Below are positions 8,468 to 16,474 of a stretch of DNA of 64,000 nucleotides, piece by piece. The stretch comes from JAMXLO01 sp963812505 (GTDB lineage Bacteria > Pseudomonadota > Alphaproteobacteria > Acetobacterales > Acetobacteraceae), in NCBI GenBank assembly GCA_963812505.1, contig CAWEVM010000008.1, forward strand, positions 372,001 through 436,000. The letters are read 5' to 3'. Each line of letters begins with the position of its first letter. Position 1 is the stretch's first letter. The translations under genes and the position numbers were made by a program. The notes below the pieces were generated by a model. It saw only the letters and a list, made by a program, of their open reading frames with translations. It was not told the origin of the DNA and made no database searches.

Positions 8468-9021
8468 GCCAGGCTCTGCATCAGCGGTGCCAGCGACTGG
8501 TGGATGATGTCGTCGCTCAGGCCACCAGGCCAGCGCCAGCGCACGATGCCGGACCCGTCGACCAGGTACGTCTCCGGGACACCGTAGAGGCCGAAGTTGA
8601 TCGCGGTGCTGCCCGGCTCGTCGCGCGCGATGCGTGTGTAGGGATCGCCATTCTGGTGGAGGAATTCGGCGGTGGCGTCCGGCTTGTCCTTGTAGGCGAT
8701 GCCCCAGATGGGAGTGCCCTGCTGCTTCAAGGTCATCAGTGCCGGCGCTTCCTCGACGCAGGGGATGCACCAGGAGGCGAAGAAGTTGACCAACGCTGGC
8801 CGCCCGGCGGCGATGACGTCGGCGGAGGAAAAACCCTGACCGGGAGGCAGGCCCGGCAGCGAGAAGCTGGGCAGCGGCTTGCCAATCAGCATGCTGGGCA
8901 CGCCGTGCGGATCGTAGGTGCCCTCCCGCATGCGCTCGAGCAGCAGCCAGAACGCGGTGCCGCCCAACGCGGCGACACCGAGTGGGGCCAGGAGGAAGGC
9001 GCGGCGGCCGAGAGGAGTCAT
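8464..9021 (-). CDS. ccmG: Thiol:disulfide interchange protein CcmG/DsbE
   Basis: Periplasmic membrane-anchored thioredoxin, 185 aa, which reduces apocytochrome c or CcmH. The start at 9021 (MTPLGRR) is chosen because the upstream in-frame sequence is the GC-rich repeat and not protein-like. A single N-terminal membrane helix (residues 8-25) is followed by the thioredoxin domain with active site WCIPC at residues 84-88 and the conserved GVPETYLVD cis-Pro segment. It is separated from ccmF by a 118-nt gap filled by a palindromic repeat. Confidence 0.94.
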   Translation of the reverse strand: MTPLGRRAFLLAPLGVAALGGTAFWLLLERMREGTYDPHGVPSMLIGKPLPSFSLPGLPPGQGFSSADVIAAGRPALVNFFASWCIPCVEEAPALMTLKQQGTPIWGIAYKDKPDATAEFLHQNGDPYTRIARDEPGSTAINFGLYGVPETYLVDGSGIVRWRWPGGLSDDIIHQSLAPLMQSLA

Positions 9022-9030
9022 TGGCGGAGC

Positions 9031-9130
9031 TGCCTCCCCCCATCCCCCTCCCGCAAGGGGAGGCGGAGGACTGGAATTGGCGGAATTGCTCCCCCTCCCC
9101 TCGCGGGAAGGGACAGGGGGAGGGGAAGAC
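9031..9130 (+). repeat. GC-rich palindromic repeat, family A copy 1 (between ccmF and ccmG)
   Basis: About 100 nt of alternating C- and G-runs: a CCTCCCCC..CCCCTCCCGC arm followed by GGGGAGG, a variable middle, then CTCCCCCTCC..TCGCGGGA and AGGGGGAGGGG. A second copy with the same arms lies at about 15750-15848. It fills the ccmF-ccmG gap and can fold into strong hairpins, so it may attenuate transcription or stabilise the upstream mRNA; that role is inferred. Confidence 0.75.
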
Positions 9131-9139
9131 CTCTCACGA

Positions 9140-11110
9140 TCACGATGCCACTCCCGCCCGCACCGCGGCGGAACGGCGGGCGGGGGCACCGATGCGCAGG
9201 CGCCGATCCGCCAGGGACAATGCGCCACCGGCCGCCATCACCAACGCACCGAACCAGATCCATGGCGCCAGCGGATTGACGTGCAGCCGCAGCACCGCGG
9301 CACCGTCGCGTTCCTCGCCAAGCACGGCATAAAGATCGCGGAAACCGTTGGTCGCGATCGCGGTGTCGGTCACCGTGGTCTTCTGCACGATGAACATCCT
9401 GCGCGACGGATGGAACATCGCGACCTCGTCACCGCCGCGGCTCACCCGGATGTCGGCGACCCGCGACGTGTAGTTCGGTCCTGGCGCATCGCGCAGCCCC
9501 AGCAACGCCCAGTCGTAGCCGCCGAGCTGCACGCTCTGTCCCGGATGCACGGCCACGATCGAGCTGACGGCAAGCGACATGCCGGCGATGCCGGCAACCG
9601 TGACGCCCATGCCGGCATGAGCCACCGCCGAACCCCAAACGGATAGCGGCTGGGCGGCAAAGCGCGCGCGCACCGACGCAAACGGCGCACGGAACAGCCG
9701 CGTACGCTCGACCAGTTCGGCGAGTGCGCCCGCAATCAGCCAGGCCGCTGCGGCGAAGCCCAGCGCGGCGAGACCAGCATGCAGACCGAAAGCCGTGGCG
9801 ACGCCGATCAATGTCGCGATCAGCGCGGCCCACCACAACTTCAGCAGTGCCGGCCAGAGTTCCGCGCGCTTCCACGGCAGCACCGGCCCCAGCGACATGG
9901 CGACAAACAGCGGGATGGCGAGCGGGAACACGGTGCTCTGGAAATACGGCGGCCCGACGCTGAGCTTGGCGCCGAATACCAATTCGGCGAACAGCGGATA
10001 GGTCGTGCCGGTCAACACCACCGCGCAGATCGAGCACAGCAGGATGTTGTTCAGCACCAGCGCGCCCTCACGCGATATCGGCGCGAAGATCCCCGTCGGC
10101 GCCATGACCGGCGCTCGCAAGGCGAACAGCAGCAGCGAGCCGCCGATCACGATCGCCAGCAGCACGAGGATGAACACACCACGTGTCGGATCGTTGGCAA
10201 AGCTGTGCACCGAGTTGAGGATGCCGGAGCGCACCAGGAACGTGCCGCACAGCGACAAGGAGAACGTGCCGATCGCCAGCAGGATGGTCCAGATTTTCAG
10301 TGCCTCGCGCTTCTCCACCACGATGGCGGAATGCAGCAGCGCAGTGCCGGACAGCCAGGGCAGCAGCGAGGCGTTCTCGACCGGGTCCCAGAACCAATAG
10401 CCGCCCCAGCCAAGCTCGTAGTAGGCCCACCAGGAGCCGAGGGCGATTCCGCCGGTTAGCAGGCACCATGCCGCCAATGTCCATGGCCGAACCCAGCGGC
10501 CCCAGGCGGCATCGACGCGGCCTTCCAGCAGGGCTGCGACCGCGAAGGCGAACGGGATCGCGAAGCCGACATATCCCGTGTAGAGCACGGGGGGGTGGAA
10601 GGCCAAGCCGGGGTCCTGGAGCAGCGGGTTCATGGCGCGGCCGTCGACCGGCGGCGGCCAGACGCGCTCCAGCGGATTGGACGTGGTCAGCGCGAACAGC
10701 AGGAAGCCAGCCGAGGTGAAGCCCAGCACGCCGATGACCCGCGCGCGCAGCGACGACGGCAGGGCGCGGCCGAAGCCGGCGACCGCACCGCCACACACCG
10801 CGAGGATCAGGCACCAGAGCAGGATAGAGCCCTCGTGGTTTCCCCACGTGCCGGTGATCTTGTAGATCAGCGGCGTCAGGCTGTTGGAGTTCTCCACGAC
10901 GTTGGCGACCGAGAAGTCGTCGACCACGGCGCTCCAGATCAGGCAGCCATAGGCGGTCGCCAGCGCGATGAGCTGGCCGATCGCCAGAGCCGGCGCGGTC
11001 TGCATCAGCCTTGCATCGCGGGTATGCGCGCCGAACAGCGGCAGCACCGCCTGCGCGCCGGCGATGACCACGGCGAGCGCCAACGCGAAGTGGCCGAGTT
11101 CGGGGATCAT
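9140..11110 (-). CDS. ccmF: Haem lyase CcmF
   Basis: Large polytopic membrane protein (656 aa) that joins haem to apocytochrome c. The start at 11110 (MIPELGHF) overlaps the ccmE stop as ATGA and begins the first membrane helix, so the longer in-frame extension is rejected. The WWD haem-handling motif is present as WGGYWFWDPVENAS, followed by LPWLSGTALLHS. Conserved periplasmic loops and about 14-15 helices fit the family length. It follows ccmE directly; ccmG comes after a repeat-filled gap. Confidence 0.96.
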   Translation of the reverse strand: MIPELGHFALALAVVIAGAQAVLPLFGAHTRDARLMQTAPALAIGQLIALATAYGCLIWSAVVDDFSVANVVENSNSLTPLIYKITGTWGNHEGSILLWCLILAVCGGAVAGFGRALPSSLRARVIGVLGFTSAGFLLFALTTSNPLERVWPPPVDGRAMNPLLQDPGLAFHPPVLYTGYVGFAIPFAFAVAALLEGRVDAAWGRWVRPWTLAAWCLLTGGIALGSWWAYYELGWGGYWFWDPVENASLLPWLSGTALLHSAIVVEKREALKIWTILLAIGTFSLSLCGTFLVRSGILNSVHSFANDPTRGVFILVLLAIVIGGSLLLFALRAPVMAPTGIFAPISREGALVLNNILLCSICAVVLTGTTYPLFAELVFGAKLSVGPPYFQSTVFPLAIPLFVAMSLGPVLPWKRAELWPALLKLWWAALIATLIGVATAFGLHAGLAALGFAAAAWLIAGALAELVERTRLFRAPFASVRARFAAQPLSVWGSAVAHAGMGVTVAGIAGMSLAVSSIVAVHPGQSVQLGGYDWALLGLRDAPGPNYTSRVADIRVSRGGDEVAMFHPSRRMFIVQKTTVTDTAIATNGFRDLYAVLGEERDGAAVLRLHVNPLAPWIWFGALVMAAGGALSLADRRLRIGAPARRSAAVRAGVAS

Positions 11111-11610
11111 CCGCCGGTTTTCCTGAGCTGCATCGTGTTCCAGGTCGCGGCGGGCGGCGGCGGGCCTGACGACGGATTCCAATGCCCGGACTTCTTCAGC
11201 GCGTCGGCCACGTCCTTGGGCATGTAGGTCTCATCGTGCTTCGCCAGCACCTCGGAGGCGCGAAAGGTCCCGTCGGGCCGCATTGCGCCCAATGTCACCA
11301 CGCCCTGACCTTCGCGAAACAGGTCGGGAAGGATGCCGACATAGGTCACCTCGACGCTGGCGTCGCCATCTGTCACGCGAAACTTCGCCGCGGGATGACC
11401 ATCGTCGTTAGAGCGTTCGACGCTGCCCTGCTCGACCAGGCCGCCGAGACGAAATGTGCGGCCAGGAGGCGGGGCCTTGCTCGCAAGGTCGGAGGGCGCA
11501 AGGAAGAACACCAGGTTGTCGCGGAACGCGAACAGTGCCAGGGCGGTGGCGGACCCCAGGCCCAGCCCGCAGGCGAGCAGTATCCACAGACGACGGCGCT
11601 TGCGGGTCAC
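11107..11610 (-). CDS. ccmE: Haem chaperone CcmE
   Basis: Membrane-tethered periplasmic haem chaperone, 167 aa. One N-terminal helix follows a basic start (RKRRRLW). The OB-fold core is followed by HDETYMP, where His125 is the covalent haem attachment residue and Tyr129 the axial ligand in the family. The GTG start abuts the ccmC(D) stop without a gap, and the stop overlaps ccmF as ATGA, so it is translationally embedded in the operon. Confidence 0.96.
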   Translation of the reverse strand: MTRKRRRLWILLACGLGLGSATALALFAFRDNLVFFLAPSDLASKAPPPGRTFRLGGLVEQGSVERSNDDGHPAAKFRVTDGDASVEVTYVGILPDLFREGQGVVTLGAMRPDGTFRASEVLAKHDETYMPKDVADALKKSGHWNPSSGPPPPAATWNTMQLRKTGG

Positions 11611-12528
11611 TCAGCGCCTGCGCCGGCCAATTGTCGCCAACCGCCGTTGCGCCGCGCGCATGCGCAGGAAGGCCAGCAGCGCGAAGGTGCCAGGGATCGC
11701 CACACCCAACACATAGGCTGCCACCACATAGGGCAAGTGCGTCATGCCGGCCGCCTCGACCGCACGCGCCATCAGCAGCGCACGGATCCGCCGCTCCATC
11801 ACCGCCGCCCGGGTGCGCGCCAGCACGATGGCAGCGAACACCAGCGTGTAGCCGAGTGCGGCCAACAGCAGCGGCCAAAGCATGCCGACATACATGGTCG
11901 GCGCGCCGGTCAGCGTGATGGTGTCCGGCTGATGCAGCGTGTTCCACCAATCGACGCTGAACTTGATGATCGGCAGGTTCACCACGCCGACCAGCGCCAG
12001 GATCGCGCCCGATCGATAGCCGCGCACGGGATCGTCGAACGCACGCACCAGAGCGATGTGGCCGAGATAGAGGAAGAACAGGATCAACACCGACGTGAGG
12101 CGCGCGTCCCACACCCACCAGGCGCCCCACATCGGCTTGCCCCAGATGCTGCCAGTGAGCAGGCAGAGCGCGGTGAAGCCGGCGCCAACCGGGCCGATCT
12201 CGACCGCGGCCAGGTCAGCCAGAGGATGGCGCCAGACCAGCGACAGGACAGAACACAATGCCAGCGCCAGATAGCCGGCGGATGCGAGCCAAGCCGCCGG
12301 GACGTGCACGTACATGATCCGCACCGCGTCACCCTGCTGCCAGTCGGCGGGAGCGAAGAACAGGCCCCACACCAGGCCCAGCGCGGTCAGCGCCGCGCCG
12401 GCCGTGGCAAGCCACGGCAGCACCGCGCCGGACAGACGCAGAAAGCGTCCCGGGTTGGCGAAACGGTGCAGAGAGCGCCCCGGGTTTCGCCCACTCGGGG
12501 GCGGGGCAACAATGGAACTCGCGTCCAC
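11611..12528 (-). CDS. ccmC: Haem exporter CcmC with in-frame C-terminal CcmD
   Basis: CcmC presents haem to CcmE. The protein has six predicted helices, conserved His75 in YVHVP, and the WWD motif WGAWWVWD at residues 134-141. It is longer than usual CcmC (305 aa) because residues 262-305 (MTHLPYVVAAYV..) have the length, single helix and basic tail of CcmD, with no stop codon in between. The in-frame ATG at 11743-11745 could also start a free CcmD. The gene starts with GTG at 12528. ccmA and ccmB are not in the window, so the ABC exporter part must be elsewhere. Confidence 0.92.
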   Translation of the reverse strand: MDASSIVAPPPSGRNPGRSLHRFANPGRFLRLSGAVLPWLATAGAALTALGLVWGLFFAPADWQQGDAVRIMYVHVPAAWLASAGYLALALCSVLSLVWRHPLADLAAVEIGPVGAGFTALCLLTGSIWGKPMWGAWWVWDARLTSVLILFFLYLGHIALVRAFDDPVRGYRSGAILALVGVVNLPIIKFSVDWWNTLHQPDTITLTGAPTMYVGMLWPLLLAALGYTLVFAAIVLARTRAAVMERRIRALLMARAVEAAGMTHLPYVVAAYVLGVAIPGTFALLAFLRMRAAQRRLATIGRRRR

Positions 12529-12748
12529 GCGGTCAACCTAACCCATGCCAGCCTGCGATTGAAGGCAGCCGCATAGCGTAACGCCGGCTACCGCAGCCTG
12601 GAACGCATCTGAAGGAATGTTCATGCCGGCGCCAATGAACCGATTGGCGGGCGCCGCTCAATGATCTGGGTCAAGCCAAATGGATTAGCCCGCTCTTAAC
12701 CCGACCGGAGAAATATCCCGCCCCGCACCCCATCACAGGAGCCTTCCG

Positions 12749-13210
12749 GTGAGATACCTGCAATTGGCCGCCATTCTCGCGTCCCTCTGCATCGCCTGGG
12801 CGGTGCCCGCGTCAGCGGGCGAGTTCGCCACCAAGGATGAGGCGGTTGCACTGGTGAAGCAGGCGATCGTACGCGTCAGTGAAGTGGGCATGGACAAGGC
12901 GAAGCTGGAATTCATGGATCACAGCGGGAAATACGTCGACCGCGACCTCTATCTGATCATCATCGGCAAGGATGGGGTGCGTGTCGTGCATGGCCAGAAC
13001 CCGAAGCTCGTGGGCAAGAGTTATTACGATGCCGTTGACGTGAATGACAAAGCGTACGGCAAGGAGGTGCAGCAGATCGCTGCCGGTCCCGGCTCCGGCT
13101 GGGTGTCGTTCGCGTTCAAGGACCCGATCACGGGGAAGGTCCTGCCCAAGGAGGCCTACGTCGAGAAGGCCGGGGATTTCACCTACATCGCCGGTGTCTA
13201 CGTCCGCTGA
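12749..13210 (+). CDS. Secreted single Cache-domain protein
   Basis: A 153-aa periplasmic protein: signal peptide of about 23 residues (cleavage near ASA-GE) followed by one Cache domain. The family features visible are the N-terminal KDEAVALVKQA helix, the DLYLIIIGKDGVRVVHG strand pair, NPKLVGKSYYD and a final GxFxYIAGVY strand. The GTG start has an AGGAG site about eight bases upstream. It ends 26 nt before a chemoreceptor gene. That receptor has its own periplasmic helices but no Cache domain, so this protein may be a soluble ligand-binding partner; the pairing is inferred from context. Confidence 0.85.
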   Translation: MRYLQLAAILASLCIAWAVPASAGEFATKDEAVALVKQAIVRVSEVGMDKAKLEFMDHSGKYVDRDLYLIIIGKDGVRVVHGQNPKLVGKSYYDAVDVNDKAYGKEVQQIAAGPGSGWVSFAFKDPITGKVLPKEAYVEKAGDFTYIAGVYVR

Positions 13211-13235
13211 CGGCGGGAGCAGGGAGCAGCCGGAC

Positions 13236-15248
13236 ATGCAACTCCTGCGTGGCGCGCGGTCGTTCCACGATCTGCCGCTGTGGGCGAAGGTGCTCATCGC
13301 TCCCGCGGCGTGCCTCACCGCCGGGGCTGCGGTCGCCGCGTCGATTTGGCTCGGCGCGACCGAGACCGAAGGCAGGCTCGCCGACGTTGCCAACAATGCC
13401 TTGCCGACGGCCGCGGCGAGCGCGCAATTGCTGGACGCCGTGGACACGATCCAGGTCACCGCGATGCGTGCCATGGTCTGGCAGCAGGCCGGCGTTCCGC
13501 AAGCCACGATTGATGGGCTGGTCAAGGACGTCGGGCGGGAGCTGATCGGGCTGAGCGCCAGCGCGCACGAGATGATCGCTCGGCGCGCCGGGAACAACGC
13601 CGATCTGCCGCGGCTCAAGATAATCACCGACAGGTCCGCGGAATACGCCAGGCAGCTGGGTGACGCGCTGGACCTGGTCTCGGACCCGGCGATCGCGGTG
13701 GGCTATTTCCGCCGCAGCGATGCAACATTCGAGACGTTACGCGGCGAAATCTCCGATCTGGCGGCCGCACACCGCGCGGCCGAAGCGGCTTCGGTCCAGG
13801 TTGCCCGCGACAGCTCGCACGCGATGTTGATACGTGCCTATTGGATCGTCGGCGGTGCGGGCTTGGTCATGCTGATCCTGCTGCCAATGGTCGTGGCGGC
13901 GATCGGCCGCCCGGTTCGCGCGCTGACCCGGACAATGACCGAGCTTGCCGCCGGCAACATGGCGGCATCGGTTGGCGCCCAGGACCATCGTGACGAACTT
14001 GGTGACATGGCCCGCGCTGTACTCGTGTTCAAAGAGCACATGGTCAGGGAGCAGCAGATTGCCGCGGAGCAGGAGGCCGAGCGCGGTCGATCCGAGGCGG
14101 AGAAGCGAGAGGCGCTGGTCGGCATGGCACAGACCATCGAAACCGCCACGAATTCGGCGCTGCGACAGATCGGCGACCGGACAACCGCGATGGCGGCAAC
14201 CGCCGATGCCATGAGCGTATCCGCCACCCGCACGGGAGCCGCGGCCCAGGACGCCGCCGCCGCCGCCAGCCAGGCGCTCAACGTCGCCCAGACAGTCGCA
14301 GGCGCCGCGGAACAGCTTACGGCATCCATTCGCGAGATCGGCAGCCAGGTGTCCCGCTCGACCGCGGTCGTGGGCCGCGCGGTGACCGCGGGCCTGGAGA
14401 CACGCGACACCATCGTCTCGCTGAGCCAGGAGGTCGAAAGTATCCGTACGGTTGCCGACATGATCGGCGGGATCGCCGCGCAGACCAATCTGCTGGCGCT
14501 GAATGCTACGATCGAGGCGGCTCGTGCCGGAGACGCCGGTAAGGGTTTTGCCGTGGTTGCCTCCGAGGTGAAGGCCCTGGCCATGCAGACCGCGCGCTCC
14601 ACCGAAGATATCGCGCGGCACATCGGACAAGTGCGTTCGGCGACCGGTGCGTCGGTTGCGGCGGTGGCGCGCATCGACGAGACGATCGCCGAAATCAGTG
14701 CGATCGCTGCATCGATCGCCGCCGCCGTGCGCCAACAGGATGCCGCGACCGCCGATATCGCCCGCAACGTCGGCGCGACGGCCACGGCAGCCAACGACAT
14801 GACCAGTCGCACCAACGAGGTGTCGACTGAAGCAGCAGGCACCGGGCGACACGCAGCCGATCTGCGCGACAACACGCTGGCGCTGAACGAGGCGGTCGAA
14901 GAGCTGCGCCGTTCGGTGATCCAGGTGGTCCGGACCTCGACGGCAGCCGTCGATCGACGCCACGGCCCACGCTATGCGACAGACCTCCCGGGCCGGCTCG
15001 CGATTGGCGGACAAGGCGAACATTCCGTGCAGATCAGCGACCTCTCCGACGGTGGCGCCTGCCTACACGGAGCGCCGGAGATGCCGGTTGGCGCACAAGG
15101 CTCGCTGCATGTCGACGATGTCGCGGTCGCTTTGCCGTGCGTGGTACGCGCGGCCGACACCGACGGCGTGCATATGGAATTCGCGCCTGACGCCGCGGCG
15201 GCCTTGCTTCCGTTGCTCGAGAAGCTGCGAACCCGCGCGGCCGCCTGA
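13236..15248 (+). CDS. Methyl-accepting chemotaxis protein with C-terminal PilZ domain
   Basis: Chemoreceptor of 670 aa. A membrane helix near residues 18-38 and another near 205-225 bracket a short four-helix-type periplasmic domain. HAMP follows, then the MCP signalling domain with the hairpin core IAAQTNLLALNATIEAARAG. The last 97 residues are a PilZ domain with both c-di-GMP motifs: RxxxR (R575-HGP-R579) and DxSxxG (D602, S604, G607). This suggests direct coupling of c-di-GMP to chemotaxis or motility output. The start at 13236 has AGGGAGCAG upstream. It is probably co-transcribed with the Cache protein gene. Confidence 0.94.
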   Translation: MQLLRGARSFHDLPLWAKVLIAPAACLTAGAAVAASIWLGATETEGRLADVANNALPTAAASAQLLDAVDTIQVTAMRAMVWQQAGVPQATIDGLVKDVGRELIGLSASAHEMIARRAGNNADLPRLKIITDRSAEYARQLGDALDLVSDPAIAVGYFRRSDATFETLRGEISDLAAAHRAAEAASVQVARDSSHAMLIRAYWIVGGAGLVMLILLPMVVAAIGRPVRALTRTMTELAAGNMAASVGAQDHRDELGDMARAVLVFKEHMVREQQIAAEQEAERGRSEAEKREALVGMAQTIETATNSALRQIGDRTTAMAATADAMSVSATRTGAAAQDAAAAASQALNVAQTVAGAAEQLTASIREIGSQVSRSTAVVGRAVTAGLETRDTIVSLSQEVESIRTVADMIGGIAAQTNLLALNATIEAARAGDAGKGFAVVASEVKALAMQTARSTEDIARHIGQVRSATGASVAAVARIDETIAEISAIAASIAAAVRQQDAATADIARNVGATATAANDMTSRTNEVSTEAAGTGRHAADLRDNTLALNEAVEELRRSVIQVVRTSTAAVDRRHGPRYATDLPGRLAIGGQGEHSVQISDLSDGGACLHGAPEMPVGAQGSLHVDDVAVALPCVVRAADTDGVHMEFAPDAAAALLPLLEKLRTRAAA

Positions 15249-15320
15249 TCCCCGCATTTGATGGCAGCCATCCCTGGCCTACTGTGAGGCGTCCACCCAC
15301 GGGGCTGAGGATTGGCGGCA

Positions 15321-15734
15321 ATGCAGTACTGGCTGGTGAAGACGGAACCGGACGCGTTCTCATGGGACCAGCAGGTGAAAAACGGCATTGAGCCATGGAC
15401 GGGTGTGCGCAACTTCACGGCCAGGAATAATCTCAAGACGATGAAGAACGGCGACAGGGCATTCTTCTATCACTCCAATCAGGGCAAGGAGATCGTCGGC
15501 GTGGTCGAGGTGGTGCGCGAGGCCTATCCGGACCCGACCGCGAAGGAAGGCCCCTGGGTGTGCGTCGACATGAAGGCGGTGGGGCCGGTGCCAAAGCCGG
15601 TCACACTGGTGGCGATCAAAGCCGATCCCAAGCTGGCCGAGATGGCCCTGGTGCGGCAGTCGCGCCTGTCGGTGATGCCGGTTTCCAAGCCGCACTGGGA
15701 CCACATCTGTCGGTTGGGAGGATGGAAGGGATGA
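15321..15734 (+). CDS. EVE domain protein
   Basis: A 137-aa single-domain protein of the EVE (PUA-related) family, which is known or suspected to bind modified bases. Typical features are the start MQYWLVKTEP, WDQ, the WTGVRNFTARNNL segment and FYHSN. The ATG at 15321 is preferred over the TTG nine bases upstream. The stop overlaps the start of the Rieske gene (ATGA). Function in vivo is unknown. Confidence 0.92.
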   Translation: MQYWLVKTEPDAFSWDQQVKNGIEPWTGVRNFTARNNLKTMKNGDRAFFYHSNQGKEIVGVVEVVREAYPDPTAKEGPWVCVDMKAVGPVPKPVTLVAIKADPKLAEMALVRQSRLSVMPVSKPHWDHICRLGGWKG

Positions 15735-16183
15735 GCGGGGACGACGCGGCCCCCTCCCCCCGTACCCCTCCCGCAGGGGAAGGGGGAGAACGGGACGCCG
15801 CCGAACTCCCCCTCCACTCGCGGGAGGGGGCTGGGGGGAGGGAGCTGCGCCCGCTCTGCCGGCTGGATGACATCCCAGACAACGGCTCCAAAGGCTTCCT
15901 TCCCCCACCAGGCGGCTTCACCGGCCTGTTCGCAATCCGCCAGGGCGATGCAGTGCGCGTCTATGTGAATTCGTGCCCGCACATCGGCACGCCGCTCGAT
16001 TGGATGCCCGACCGCTTCCTCTCGGCGGACGGCAGCCACATCATCTGCGCCACGCACGGCGCGGAGTTCCGCATCGCCGATGGCGAATGTGTGTATGGTC
16101 CATGCAAGGGCGACCGGCTCGAAGCAGTCATGATCCAGATCAATGACGGCACAGTCTTTGTGCCGGAGGATGCCGGCCTGTAG
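15731..16183 (+). CDS. Rieske [2Fe-2S] domain protein
   Basis: Small ferredoxin-like protein of 150 aa with the Rieske cluster ligands CPH (in NSCPHIGTPLDW) and CATH. The second ligand pair lies in IICATHGAEF, followed by GECVYGPCKGDRL. The first ~40 residues are encoded by the GC-rich repeat (family A copy 2) and have no family counterpart, so the domain proper starts at about ELRPLCRLDD. The ATG at 15731 overlaps the EVE gene stop. The electron partner is not apparent. Confidence 0.88.
   Translation: MSGDDAAPSPRTPPAGEGGERDAAELPLHSREGAGGRELRPLCRLDDIPDNGSKGFLPPPGGFTGLFAIRQGDAVRVYVNSCPHIGTPLDWMPDRFLSADGSHIICATHGAEFRIADGECVYGPCKGDRLEAVMIQINDGTVFVPEDAGL
15750..15848 (+). repeat. GC-rich palindromic repeat, family A copy 2 (inside the Rieske gene)
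   Basis: Second copy of the element at 9031-9130, sharing the arms CCTCCCCCCG..CCCCTCCCGC, GGGGAAGG, the middle with CCGCCGAACTCCCCCTCC, and TCGCGGGAGGGGG. Here it lies inside the 5' coding region of the Rieske gene and reads as low-complexity Pro/Gly/Glu/Arg residues, an example of a repeat being exapted as protein. Confidence 0.75.
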
Positions 16184-16474
16184 CGAAAAGCAACAGGGGA
16201 ACTCGATCATAGAAGTTGCCAATCCGCTTCGCCGGAGCCTGCGTGCCCCTGGCCACTGGCCGCTGCCGAAGTGATCAGCGAGACACACGGTCGTGCGGCG
16301 CTGCCGATCGGCGCGCCGGGCGCACGCGTCGCGGGGTTGCGCCATCGGCACGCCTGAGTGTTGCTCGCCTTTCCGTTGCTTGAATGGCCCCCCGATGCTG
16401 CGTAGCTTGCCGATCGCGGTCGGTTACGCCGCTGGGTCACACCCAACCAAGAACTGACTTGAGGGAACCCGCCC

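Noticed and set aside
11182..12576. 464-codon forward frame opposite ccmC/ccmE
   Set aside because: Antisense shadow, Arg/Gln/His-rich without motifs; the ccm genes on the reverse strand are unambiguous.
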